Assembly (NCBI RefSeq): GCF_019977315.1
Contig: NZ_AP024652.1
Span: 3,596,001 to 3,660,000 of the forward strand
Direction of reading: 5' to 3'
From: Arthrobacter sp. StoSoilB22
Lineage (GTDB): Bacteria; Actinomycetota; Actinomycetes; Actinomycetales; Micrococcaceae
DNA length: 64,000 nucleotides
How positions within the stretch are numbered: position 1 is the first letter of the stretch; each line of letters opens with the position of its first letter. Below the pieces are notes generated by a model. It was not told where the DNA came from. It saw only the letters and a program-made list of their open reading frames with translations, and did no database searches. Of the stretch, positions 9,139 to 17,533 are shown in pieces. The position numbers and the translations under genes are program-made.

Positions 9139-9179
9139 ATACAAGTCACAGTCTTGTATTACAAGCTATCAACTTGTCT
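9139..9179. promoter_or_regulatory. Two tandem inverted repeats overlapping the binding-protein promoter
   Basis: ATACAAG and CTTGTAT flank a 7-base spacer (9139-9159), and TTACAAG and CTTGTCT flank another 7-base spacer (9159-9179), giving a 20-bp period. The central CTTGTATTACAAG (9153-9165) is itself a perfect palindrome with a one-base centre. It overlaps the inferred -35 to -10 region of system 2's binding-protein gene. It could be a second regulator's operator. Confidence 0.5.
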
Positions 9180-9267
9180 TAGTTGTTGGATTGTCGACGG
9201 CGGCACGCAGCCATGCGGGCGGCACGCACCGGCGTCGACGGGCACGCCCTACAGCGGTACCCAGCAA

Positions 9268-9293
9268 AAGGGGGCGGGACCAACCGCCCCCTT
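9268..9293 (-). terminator. Intrinsic terminator of the system 2 permease operon
   Basis: On the minus strand AAGGGGGCGG and CCGCCCCCTT form a 10-bp stem with a six-base loop, followed directly by further T residues (TTTTGCT). It lies 17 bases after the stop of the MalG-type gene and isolates the permeases from the binding-protein gene. Confidence 0.85.
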
Positions 9294-9309
9294 CAGAGAA
9301 GCCGGCGGC

Positions 9310-10248
9310 CTACTTGATGCCGGTGGTGGCGATTCCCTTGATGAGGAATCGCTGGCCGAAGAGGAACACCAGGAACACGGGGAGCAGGGACACGATGGAC
9401 ATTGCGAAGAGCGATCCCCAGCTGGTTGCCGACTGCGAGTCAACGAAGGCCCGGAGCGCTACGGGAACGGTGAACATGTCCGGGTCCGTGAGGTAAATCA
9501 GCGCGCCGAAGAAGTCATTCCAGGTCCAGATGAACGTGAAGATGGTGGTGGTAGCCAGGGCCGGGACCATCAGAGGCAGAATCACGCGCAGGAAGATCCT
9601 GGGGTGGCCGGCGCCGTCGATGCGCGCGGCTTCGTCGAGGTCCTTGGGGATGCCGCGGATGAACTGGACCATGAGGAAGACGAAGAACGCGTCCGTGGCC
9701 AGGAGCTTGGGCACGATCAGCGGCCAGAAGGTGTTCACCCAGCCGATCTGGGAGAACAGGATGTACTGCGGCACGATCACTACATGGAAGGGCAGCATGA
9801 TGGTCAGGAGCATGATGCCGAAGAAGAGTTTCTTACCGCTGAACTGCAGGCGGGCGAAGGCGTAGGCGGCCATGGAGCAGGAAACCAGGTTGCCAACGAT
9901 CGAGCCCAGGACCACGATCGCGGAGTTGATCATGTAGTGCCCGAACGGGTGAGTCAGCGCGGACCAGCCATCGGTGTAGTTGCTCATTTCCAGGTTCTCC
10001 AGCCAGAGGCCGGGTTCGCGGAAGATGAGGTCATTGGGGCGCAGGGACGAAACCACCATCCACAGCAGCGGGTAGATCATCACACCGCCTACAAGGATCA
10101 GGATGGCGTGTTTGATCAGGCCCTTGGTCCGGGCAGAGCGGCTGAAGGCCAGGTTCCCCCGGGATTCGCGGCGGCGCGGGCTCTTGCCGGACTGGCCGGC
10201 TTTGGCGTCGGAGGAAGACGCTGCGGGAAGGCTCTGGAGTTTAGTCAT
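9310..10248 (-). CDS. Sugar ABC transporter permease, MalG type (system 2)
   Basis: A 312-residue CUT1 permease with six membrane segments and the EAA loop DLDEAARIDGAGHPRIFLRV near residue 200. The start is taken at ATG 10248 because it overlaps the partner permease's TAA by eight bases (ATGACTAA); an upstream in-frame start would add 17 unrelated residues. The N-terminal tail is Ser- and Arg-rich. It is clearly paralogous to the system 1 MalG protein, notably across the EAA loop and the Trp-Asn-Asp-Phe motif that follows it. Confidence 0.9.
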   Translation of the reverse strand: MTKLQSLPAASSSDAKAGQSGKSPRRRESRGNLAFSRSARTKGLIKHAILILVGGVMIYPLLWMVVSSLRPNDLIFREPGLWLENLEMSNYTDGWSALTHPFGHYMINSAIVVLGSIVGNLVSCSMAAYAFARLQFSGKKLFFGIMLLTIMLPFHVVIVPQYILFSQIGWVNTFWPLIVPKLLATDAFFVFLMVQFIRGIPKDLDEAARIDGAGHPRIFLRVILPLMVPALATTTIFTFIWTWNDFFGALIYLTDPDMFTVPVALRAFVDSQSATSWGSLFAMSIVSLLPVFLVFLFGQRFLIKGIATTGIK

Positions 10249-11185
10249 CGTAGAACACCCAATACTTTGAAGCGATGAAGTTGATGGCAGTGAAGACACC
10301 GATGATGACCAGCAGGAACCAGGCCATCGCTGAGGCGTAACCCATATCGAACTGGCCGAAGCCCTTTTGGTACAGGTACAGGGTGAAGAACATGGTGGAG
10401 TCGGACGGACCGCCGTTACCGCCGGAGACGATGAACGCCTGCGTGAACGACTGGAACGAACCGATGATCTGCAACACCAGGTTGAAGAAAATGATGGGGC
10501 TCAGCATCGGAAGCGTGATCCGCCAGAACTGCTGCAACGTGGTGGCGCCATCTACCTTGGCGGCCTCGTAGTACATCACCGGGATCTGGCGCAGGCCGGC
10601 CAGGAAGATGATCATCGGGGCACCGAACGTCCACACGTGCAGCAGGATGATCGAACCCAGCGCGGTCCCGGGATCCGAGATCCAGCCGGGCCCCTGGATG
10701 CCAACCATCGCCAGGACCTGGTTCACCAGGCCGGTGGTGCCGAAGATCTGCTTCCACAAGATAGCAATCGCTACTGAACCGCCCAACAATGAGGGCAAGT
10801 AGAACACTGAACGGTAAAACGGAAGGCCACGCAGCCCCTTGTCCAGGACCAGCGCGATCAACAACGCCACCGCCAGCTGCAACGGCACGCCCACCAGCAC
10901 ATACGTGAACGTCACGCCGAGCGAGTTGTGAAGCCGCGCATCACCGAACATCCGCACGAAGTTATCCAGGCCCACCCATTCCGGGGGCTGCAACAGGTTG
11001 TAGTCCGTGAAGGACAAATACAACGACATCAGCATCGGACCGATGGTGATCGCCACCAAGCCCACCAACCACGGCAAGAGGAAGATATACGCAGCCTTGT
11101 TATCCCGGCCGTTCGCCTTCTTCTCTTCCTTGGTAGCAGGGCCCTTACGGCGGGTCATCGTGGAGAGTTCGCCAATAGCGCTCAT
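10241..11185 (-). CDS. Sugar ABC transporter permease, MalF type (system 2)
   Basis: A 314-residue CUT1 permease. A Lys/Arg-rich cytoplasmic head (TMTRRKGPATKEEKK) is followed by six membrane segments, with the EAA loop MYYEAAKVDGATTLQQFWRI near residue 210. ATG 11185 is preceded by GAGGGGGAAG and is preferred to an upstream in-frame start. It is the first gene of a two-permease operon whose promoter region carries a LacI-type operator (11382-11399). Neither system has its own ATPase, so a shared MsiK-like ATPase must be encoded elsewhere. Confidence 0.9.
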   Translation of the reverse strand: MSAIGELSTMTRRKGPATKEEKKANGRDNKAAYIFLLPWLVGLVAITIGPMLMSLYLSFTDYNLLQPPEWVGLDNFVRMFGDARLHNSLGVTFTYVLVGVPLQLAVALLIALVLDKGLRGLPFYRSVFYLPSLLGGSVAIAILWKQIFGTTGLVNQVLAMVGIQGPGWISDPGTALGSIILLHVWTFGAPMIIFLAGLRQIPVMYYEAAKVDGATTLQQFWRITLPMLSPIIFFNLVLQIIGSFQSFTQAFIVSGGNGGPSDSTMFFTLYLYQKGFGQFDMGYASAMAWFLLVIIGVFTAINFIASKYWVFYDD

Positions 11186-11381
11186 CGCTTCCCCCTCACA
11201 GGCCCGCGGACGCTTCGCGGCGTCCCCGTGCGTAGTACAGCGGCCATGTGGTCTCCTTTGGTCATCGTGGCCATCCACGGACATCGAGTCTGGTTGGTAC
11301 TTGCCTTCCGGGACGCCGACCTTCCGGCGTTCCCTCCTGAGGTGCCAGGATCGAGGTCCCGGGTTTCAGCGGCTCCGTATC

Positions 11382-11399
11382 AAAGTAAACGTTTTCTTG
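11382..11399. promoter_or_regulatory. LacI-type operator, site 3
   Basis: AAAGTAAACGTTTTCTTG keeps the AACGTTTTC core of the other sites and is nearly symmetric (AAGTAAAC against GTTTTCTT). It is about 200 bases upstream of the system 2 permease start, so it implies a long 5' leader. Confidence 0.65.
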
Positions 11400-11426
11400 A
11401 CCCTTGTACAGCCTTTTGCTAATTTT

Positions 11427-11444
11427 TGAGAAAGCGTTTTCTTA
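11427..11444. promoter_or_regulatory. LacI-type operator, site 4
   Basis: TGAGAAAGCGTTTTCTTA differs from site 5 (22094-22111) at only one of 18 bases. It lies upstream of the hydrolase/oxidoreductase/M24 operon. Sites 3 and 4 are spaced 45 bp centre to centre, which would allow cooperative binding or a small loop. Confidence 0.75.
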
Positions 11445-11555
11445 GGAAACCGCCCCAACTTGTTTTTCCACGCTGACGAAGCCCGGCGTGCGCTGGAGCA
11501 CACCTTCCGCATCGATAAGGCAGGACACTATTGTTCCCCACCGACTCCGCCTGCC

Positions 11556-12803
11556 ATGACCACCGTTGACATGGCAGCATCCCCCACCCGACCCAGTGCA
11601 CTTGCTGGTTACGAGGATTGGCCGGCCTATGCAGCCAAGCACCGATTCGCTGCCGAGCTCACCGCCGGCCCACCAGAAGCCAGACAACTTGCCGACACCC
11701 TTGGCGTGCCCGCCGTAATACCAGACATTGAGTACACAGTGCTTGCCGAATCGGAGCACGACGGCGTCATCACCTCGCATCTGCAGTGGCAGTTGGGTTT
11801 CGGCCCTGCCACATCCGCCTGGTTCGTACGACCCGCCGGGGCAACCGGCCCGCAGCCCGGACTGCTCGCCCTTCACTGCCATGGCGGAATCAAGGCATAC
11901 GGCGCTGAGCGGCTGGTGCGGTTCGAACACAACCCGGAAGGCAACGAGGGCGGCACCTCCGCGGCGGTCGGCTCCGGTTTTTCGTCGCTTGCGTTGCCGC
12001 CCCTGGACGTCAGGGCAAAGCTCTACGGCGGCCGGGCACTCGCCACGTGGTTGGCCCGGCAGGGCTTTGCCGTCCTTGCGCACGATGCCTTCATGTGGGG
12101 CAGCCGACGCTTTGAACTCGATCCCCTTCCGTGGCGGACTGCCAACGCCGTCAACGGCCGGAAGGCACTATGGCGGGAGGCCGGCGTCGAACTTTCCGTG
12201 GCGGAACATTACGACGCCGCGGCGGCTTCCCACGAGGAAACCGTGGCGAAAGCCGCAACGCTGATCGGGACCACCGTGGCCGGGACCGTTGCGCATGACG
12301 ACCTCGCGGCCCTGGGTGTCCTCGCGTCCCTGCCGGGCGTGGATAGGGATCGGCTCGGTTGCCTGGGATTCTCCGGCGGGGGCGGACGGGCGATGGTACT
12401 CGGTGCCCTGAGCCCGCTGATCCGCAGCTACGTGGTCACGTGCATGATGACCACCTTCGAGTCACTCCTGCCCTCATACTTGGACGCGCATTCCTGGTTA
12501 CTGCACTCTCCGGGCCTGGCCGGGCTGGGTGACTGGCCGGACCTGGCCATCCGTTCCACTGCCGAAAAAGTGCTGGTCCAATACGCCCTGGATGACCCCC
12601 TGTTCCCGGAACGGGGTATGCGCGACGCGCACCAGCATCTAGTGGAGGGCATGCCCGCCCGCTACACCGGAAGTTTCTGGCAGGAACCACACGTCTTCAC
12701 CCGGGCCATGCAGGACGAGGCCGCCGCGTTCCTCACCTCCGCATTGCAGCCCCGCCCCACCACCGCTACCCACGCACCTGACCCCGCTAGGACAGCCTCA
12801 TGA
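11556..12803 (+). CDS. Alpha/beta hydrolase (ABhydrolase_7/dienelactone hydrolase-like)
   Basis: A 415-residue alpha/beta-hydrolase without signal peptide. The nucleophile elbow is GFSGGGG in the second half; likely Asp and His partners are in YALDDPLFP and EPHVF near the C-terminus. An oxyanion-type LALHCHGG sits near residue 110. The size and layout fit large carbohydrate-esterase-like hydrolases found beside Gfo/Idh/MocA genes; substrate unknown, perhaps an ester-decorated sugar. ATG 11556 is a tentative start without a good ribosome site; TTG 11460 is the alternative. Its stop overlaps the next ATG (ATGA), so it is coupled to the fusion gene downstream. Confidence 0.75.
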   Translation: MTTVDMAASPTRPSALAGYEDWPAYAAKHRFAAELTAGPPEARQLADTLGVPAVIPDIEYTVLAESEHDGVITSHLQWQLGFGPATSAWFVRPAGATGPQPGLLALHCHGGIKAYGAERLVRFEHNPEGNEGGTSAAVGSGFSSLALPPLDVRAKLYGGRALATWLARQGFAVLAHDAFMWGSRRFELDPLPWRTANAVNGRKALWREAGVELSVAEHYDAAAASHEETVAKAATLIGTTVAGTVAHDDLAALGVLASLPGVDRDRLGCLGFSGGGGRAMVLGALSPLIRSYVVTCMMTTFESLLPSYLDAHSWLLHSPGLAGLGDWPDLAIRSTAEKVLVQYALDDPLFPERGMRDAHQHLVEGMPARYTGSFWQEPHVFTRAMQDEAAAFLTSALQPRPTTATHAPDPARTAS

Positions 12804-14863
12804 CACAACCCCTGACCGCCACCACCGAGCGCATTGCCCGGCTCCCGCGCATCGCGCTGGTGGGCGTGCACGGTTTCGGCGAACGGCACTTGGACAACCT
12901 CGGCAGGCTGAGTGCCAACGGCGTCTTGGAGTTGGTGGCCGTCGCCGATCCCCTGCCCCCGGCGGACGGAACGCTGGGCCCGGAGGTGAAGGTCTTCGCT
13001 TCCCTTGACGAGCTCCTGGCTGCAGGTACCAAACCGGACGTGGTCATCGTCTCCACCCCCATCCAAACCCACGCACCTCTTGCCCTCGCCGCCCTCAACG
13101 CAGGTGCCAACGTGTACTTGGAAAAACCGCCGGTGGCTTCCATGGCCCAATTCGAGGAGCTCATGGAGGCGGCTGCGAGCGCCGGCCGTCTGGTGCAGGT
13201 GGGTTTTCAGAGCCTGGGCTCGGAGGCTTTGCCCGCAATCGAGGCCGTGGTGGCATCCGGCGAGATCGGCGATGTCCGAGGCATCAGCGCTACCGGACTG
13301 TGGCTGCGGAACAAGGCGTACTTCAAGCGGTCACGATGGGCCGGCAAGCGGGGCCTCAACGGGACCGACGTGGTGGACGGAGTGGCCACCAATGCCTTGG
13401 CACATGCTGTGGCTACCGGTCTCCGGCTAGCTGGTGCGCGGACTGTGGCGGACGTTGATTCCGTGGAGACGGACTTGTACCGCGCCAACCACACCGAAAG
13501 CGACGACACGTCCGTGGTGCGGGTCCGGATTACGGGAAGTACTGTGCTGACGTGCGCCCTGACCCTGTGCGCGCCCGTGCAGTCCGCGCCGACGGTCACC
13601 ATTGACGGGACTCTCGGTCAGCTCACCCTCTTCTACACGGAGGACCGCGTGGAGGTTACCTCCCCCCAAGGCACCCGGACGGAGACCTTTGGGCGGACCG
13701 ACCTGCTGGAGAACCTGCTGGCCGCCCGCACGGAGCGGGATCTGCTCAGCCCGCTGTCCGGATCGGGTGCCTACGTTTCTGTCTTGGAGGCCATCCGCAC
13801 AGCAGATGCTCCCCGGCTGATCCACCCGGAATTCATCACCTGGGAAGGTGAGGGTGACGCCGCCCACCCCGTGGTCCATGGCATCGAATCGCTGATCCGC
13901 CGGGCAGCCCTGGGGCAGGCCACGTTCGCGGAGCTTGGAGCGCCCTGGACCGTTTCCGACGAGCCCGCCCTGCAAGCCCATGAAACTCTGCACGTTAATG
14001 GCGTCCCTGTCGCTACCCTGCAGGACGGGACCCGGATCCGGCCTACGTCCTCCCCCCGCCCCTACCTCCACCCGGTGCGGACGCTGGCGGGAACCGTGGT
14101 CACGGACCACGTGCCAGAGGACCATGTGTGGCACCTCGGGGCGGGAGTGGCCCTCCAGGACGTGGACGGCATCAACTTCTGGGGCGGCCGGACCTACACC
14201 CGCGACGCCGGAGCGTACGTTTGGCGTAAGGATCACGGCAGGATCGTCACAGAGTCCGCGGAGCACAGTGAAGGACACAGGCGCGAACAGCTGAGCTGGA
14301 TCGGCCCGGACGGCACACCCGTGCTCCGCGAACAGCGCGAGTGGCGCTGGTCCGCCGTCGGACATTCAACGTGGAAACTGACGCTGGACTTCACACTGGA
14401 CTCAGCCACGGGACGTCCGGTGCTGCTGGGCAGCCCGGGCTCCAACGGGCGGCCGCAAGGTGGTTACGGCGGCTTCTTCTGGCGGCTCCCCAAGGTTGGC
14501 GACGCGACTATTTGGACACCGGACGCGCGGGGCGAGGACGCCGTACATGGCACCGTGGCGCCATGGCTGGCTTGGTCCGGAACGTTCGACGCCGGCACAG
14601 CCACCGCTACGCCCGTCACCGGCGTCCCCGGGCTGGGACGCCCGGCAACCCTCGTGTTCCTTGCCTCACCGCAGGCACCGGATCCGTGGTTCGTGCGGCA
14701 CTCGGGGTACCCCGGGGTTGGGCTGTCCTTGGCCTGGGACACCCCGGTGACCGCCGAACCGGGAAAACCTGTCCACAGAACCGTCACCGTCCTCATCACG
14801 GACGGCTTCCTGGCCACACAAGACATTGAACAACTCATCACAACTTTGGGGGAACCGGCATGA
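12800..14863 (+). CDS. Gfo/Idh/MocA oxidoreductase fused to a DUF6807 (PmoA-like) domain
   Basis: A 687-residue two-domain protein. Residues 14-380 are a Gfo/Idh/MocA dehydrogenase: Rossmann start RIALVGVHGFGERHLDNL, then VYLEKPPVAS with the EKP motif. Residues 400-687 form a beta-rich domain with HLGAGVALQDVDGINFWGG, which I assign to DUF6807, historically called PmoA-like; its function is unknown. NAD(P)-dependent sugar oxidation is the expected activity of the first half. Four-base overlaps join it to the hydrolase upstream and the M24 gene downstream. The fusion suggests both domains handle the same sugar, but the DUF6807 role is only a guess. Confidence 0.82.
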   Translation: MTQPLTATTERIARLPRIALVGVHGFGERHLDNLGRLSANGVLELVAVADPLPPADGTLGPEVKVFASLDELLAAGTKPDVVIVSTPIQTHAPLALAALNAGANVYLEKPPVASMAQFEELMEAAASAGRLVQVGFQSLGSEALPAIEAVVASGEIGDVRGISATGLWLRNKAYFKRSRWAGKRGLNGTDVVDGVATNALAHAVATGLRLAGARTVADVDSVETDLYRANHTESDDTSVVRVRITGSTVLTCALTLCAPVQSAPTVTIDGTLGQLTLFYTEDRVEVTSPQGTRTETFGRTDLLENLLAARTERDLLSPLSGSGAYVSVLEAIRTADAPRLIHPEFITWEGEGDAAHPVVHGIESLIRRAALGQATFAELGAPWTVSDEPALQAHETLHVNGVPVATLQDGTRIRPTSSPRPYLHPVRTLAGTVVTDHVPEDHVWHLGAGVALQDVDGINFWGGRTYTRDAGAYVWRKDHGRIVTESAEHSEGHRREQLSWIGPDGTPVLREQREWRWSAVGHSTWKLTLDFTLDSATGRPVLLGSPGSNGRPQGGYGGFFWRLPKVGDATIWTPDARGEDAVHGTVAPWLAWSGTFDAGTATATPVTGVPGLGRPATLVFLASPQAPDPWFVRHSGYPGVGLSLAWDTPVTAEPGKPVHRTVTVLITDGFLATQDIEQLITTLGEPA

Positions 14864-16005
14864 CCACGCCTACTCAATTCACGCCAGCTCTGACCGCAGT
14901 CACTGCGCGAAGCCAGCCCACTGCACCCGGCCCTCTGACTGCGCCCGGCAACGTCGCCGACCGTGCAGTGAAGCGCCGGCGGGTGTTGGACATCATGGAC
15001 GCAGCGGGTCGCGACTCGCTGCTGCTGACATCCAACACAGCCCTTACCTGGTACTTGGACGGCAGCCGCGTGCACATCAGCCTGGCCGGCGACCCCATTG
15101 CCGCCCTCTTGGTGGACCGCACCGGTGATCACCTGGTCACGTTCAACAACGAGGCCGGCCGGATCGCAGCTGAAGAATTGCCCGAGGACGTCAGCCTTGA
15201 CACGGTTCCCTGGCATGGCCAGTTGCAGGCCTTCGCGGCCGGGCTGGCCCTTGACGGCGACCCGTTGCTGGAAGCGGCTGTGACCGCTGAACTGCGTGCG
15301 GCCCGGCAGCAACTGCTTCCCGGCGAGACGGCCCGCTACGCCGAACTTTCCGCCGATGCTGCCGCCGCCATGACCGATGTCCTTGCTGCTGCGACGCCGG
15401 AAACCACGGAATTCCAGCTCGTCTCGGAGCTGGCCGCGCGGATCGTTTCGGTAGGAGCCGAGCCGCTGGTCCTCCTTTGCAACGGAGCGTCCCGCAGCGA
15501 CTTCCGCCACCCCTTGGCCACGCACTCCCCCATCGGACGCCGCGCCATGGCTGTGGTCTGCGCCCGTCGGAACGGACTGGTTGCCAACGTTACCCGTTGG
15601 GTAGCATTCGACGCCGGCACTCCCCAGGAGCTCGATGCCGAGGCCCGCATCGCCGCAGTTGAGGCGGACATTCTCCGGGCGACGGTTCCCGGCGCCCGGC
15701 TCAATGAGATCTTCGCCGAGATCAAACTGGCATACCTCCGGCACGGCTTTGGCGAGGACCAGTGGACGCTTCACCACCAGGGCGGCCCGGCCGGCTATGC
15801 GGGGCGCGATCCCCGGGTCACCGCAGACGTTACGGATACCGTGGTGCTCAACCAGCCTTTCACGTGGAACCCGTCCGGCCCCGGTGTGAAGATCGAGGAC
15901 ACGGTGCTGCTCACTGAATCCGGCATGCGCGTCCTGACCGTCGACGAACGGTGGCCGACCACCCCAGTTGACGGCCGTCGTCGTCCGCTGACGCTGCGCC
16001 CGTAA
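14860..16005 (+). CDS. M24 (creatinase/prolidase-fold) protein lacking metal ligands
   Basis: A 381-residue protein with the two-domain creatinase/aminopeptidase P layout. The C-terminal pita-bread fold is recognisable from HHQGGPAGY (H305/H306), FTWNPSGPGVKIEDTVLLTESG-type end and KIEDT (E346). Active M24 peptidases need two Asp, one His and two Glu. Here the Asp positions read Val232 and Asn243 (ANVTRW in place of SDITRT) and the first Glu is Asn337 (TWNP for TIEP). Three of five ligands are therefore gone, so it is probably not a metallopeptidase. It overlaps the fusion gene by four bases and ends the operon. Confidence 0.8.
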   Translation: MTTPTQFTPALTAVTARSQPTAPGPLTAPGNVADRAVKRRRVLDIMDAAGRDSLLLTSNTALTWYLDGSRVHISLAGDPIAALLVDRTGDHLVTFNNEAGRIAAEELPEDVSLDTVPWHGQLQAFAAGLALDGDPLLEAAVTAELRAARQQLLPGETARYAELSADAAAAMTDVLAAATPETTEFQLVSELAARIVSVGAEPLVLLCNGASRSDFRHPLATHSPIGRRAMAVVCARRNGLVANVTRWVAFDAGTPQELDAEARIAAVEADILRATVPGARLNEIFAEIKLAYLRHGFGEDQWTLHHQGGPAGYAGRDPRVTADVTDTVVLNQPFTWNPSGPGVKIEDTVLLTESGMRVLTVDERWPTTPVDGRRRPLTLRP

Positions 16006-16011
16006 GCAACC

Positions 16012-16054
16012 CGAAAGGGGCGGGGTCACCGTGTTGGTGACCCCGCCCCTTTCG
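16012..16054. terminator. Strong bidirectional terminator hairpin
   Basis: A perfect 19-bp stem (16012-16030 with 16036-16054) closes a five-base GTGTT loop. The stem begins CGAAAGGGG and ends CCCCTTTCG. It separates the convergent M24 operon and the aldehyde dehydrogenase operon. Confidence 0.9.
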
Positions 16055-16081
16055 TGTGCCCTACGGGTGCGGTAGCCGGGG

Positions 16082-17533
16082 TTAGCTGAGCGTGAGTACG
16101 CCGTCCACGCGCCGCGGGATGCCCAGCGGGTTGGCGTCATGCAAGGCAGGGTGCAGCACGCTTTCCGGGGCGTCCTGGTAAGCCACCGGACGCTGGAAGC
16201 GGCGCACAGCAGTAGCGCCCACCGAGGTGAACAGGGACGTCGTAGCCGGGTAGGGGCCACCGTGCTGCTGGGCCCAGTTCACGGCGACGCCCGTGGGCCA
16301 GCCATCGAACAGGACCCGCCCGGCCAGACCGCTGAGCTGCTCCACAAGGGCGGAGACATCCTCGCCCGGCTGGGCGTGCACCGTGCCCGTGAGGCTGCCA
16401 GGGACCTTCGCGAGTGCCGCGGAGAGTTCTTCCTGGTTGGCGTACTCAATGAGCAGCGTGGTGGGGCCGAAGCACTCCTCCAACAGTTCATCCGGGCGTG
16501 CCAACACGTTGGCGGCGCTGGTGGAGAACACCACGGGCGCGGCGCCGTCGGCCAGGCTGTCCTGCTGGACGGTGCCACTGACGACGGCGACACCCGGCTG
16601 GTCTGCGACGTTACGGAGCCCGTCCGGGTAGGCCTCTGCGATCCGCTCGGTCAACATGGCAGCGGTGGGCTTGTCCTTGCTGGCCTCGGCCAGGTGTGAA
16701 GCAAAGTCCGTGCCTTCGGGGATGAAGACCAGCCCGGGCTTGGTGCAGAACTGGCCGGCGCCCTGGGTGAAGGACCCAGCCAGACCGGCGGCGAGTTGCT
16801 GTCCTCGTTCCGCGAGGGCGTCCGCAGTGATGACTACGGGGTTGAGGCTGCCCAGCTCGCCGTAGAAAGGAATGGGCTCCGGCCGGGAGGACGCGAGATC
16901 GAACAACGCGCGCCCGCCCGGGATGGAGCCGGTGAAGCCGACGGCCTTAATGGCAGGATCCTGGACCAGTGCCGTGCCGGCCTCCCGGCCACTGACCAGG
17001 GCAAAGATTCCGTCCGGGGCTCCGGCCTTTGCCAGCGCTTCGGTGACGATCTCGGCGGTCCGCTGGGACAGGCGGAGGTGACCCGAGTGTGCCTTGACGA
17101 TCACCGGGCAGCCAACGGCCAACGCGGACGCGGTGTCGCCGCCGGCCACGGAAAACGCAAACGGGAAGTTCGACGCCGAGAAAACGGCCACCGGACCAAT
17201 CGGACGCAGGATGCGGCGAAGGTCGGGCTTGGGCGGAGTTGCCGTTGGGTCGGCGTGGTCGATGACGGCTTCGAGGTACGAGCCCTCAGTGATCACGTTG
17301 GCGAACAACCGCAGTTGCCCGCTGGTCCTCGCCACCTCACCTGTGAGCCGGACTGTGCCAAGGCTCGTCTCGGAATCGGCAATGGCCACCAGTTCGGTGA
17401 CGTTGGCGTCCAAAGCGTCGGCGACGGCGGTCAGCCAGGCGGCGCGCTCGGCGTCGGAGGCCGCTGCGGTCACCTTTGCCGCCTCGGTAGCTGCCGCTGT
17501 AACGGCGGTCAGGTCAAGAGTTGCTGTACTCAA
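16082..17533 (-). CDS. Aldehyde dehydrogenase, 2,5-dioxovalerate (KGSA) dehydrogenase type
   Basis: A 483-residue NAD(P)+ aldehyde dehydrogenase. The catalytic Cys is in GAGQFCTKPG, the general-base Glu in ELGSLNPV, and GFTGSIPGGRALFDLA is the coenzyme loop. This pattern is typical of alpha-ketoglutaric semialdehyde dehydrogenases, which turn 2,5-dioxopentanoate into 2-oxoglutarate. That fits exactly behind the dehydratase of the same operon. The TTG start at 17533 has an AAAGGA site and overlaps the upstream gene's end by 20 bases; a start at 17737 would add 68 unrelated residues. It is the last gene of the uronate/aldarate operon. Confidence 0.88.
   Translation of the reverse strand: MSTATLDLTAVTAAATEAAKVTAAASDAERAAWLTAVADALDANVTELVAIADSETSLGTVRLTGEVARTSGQLRLFANVITEGSYLEAVIDHADPTATPPKPDLRRILRPIGPVAVFSASNFPFAFSVAGGDTASALAVGCPVIVKAHSGHLRLSQRTAEIVTEALAKAGAPDGIFALVSGREAGTALVQDPAIKAVGFTGSIPGGRALFDLASSRPEPIPFYGELGSLNPVVITADALAERGQQLAAGLAGSFTQGAGQFCTKPGLVFIPEGTDFASHLAEASKDKPTAAMLTERIAEAYPDGLRNVADQPGVAVVSGTVQQDSLADGAAPVVFSTSAANVLARPDELLEECFGPTTLLIEYANQEELSAALAKVPGSLTGTVHAQPGEDVSALVEQLSGLAGRVLFDGWPTGVAVNWAQQHGGPYPATTSLFTSVGATAVRRFQRPVAYQDAPESVLHPALHDANPLGIPRRVDGVLTLS

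Larger units (their letters stand above)
11186..11555. promoter_or_regulatory. Divergent promoter region between permeases and hydrolase operon
   Basis: These 370 bases hold no supported gene. They contain two LacI-type operators 45 bp apart (11382-11399 and 11427-11444) in an AT-richer core, one placed for each direction. The stretch 11200-11340 is GC-rich leader with no obvious hairpin. Confidence 0.7.

Noticed and set aside
14464..16260. 598-codon minus-strand frame across the M24 gene and terminator
   Set aside because: It reads through a strong terminator and opposite three convincing genes, and lacks recognisable domains.
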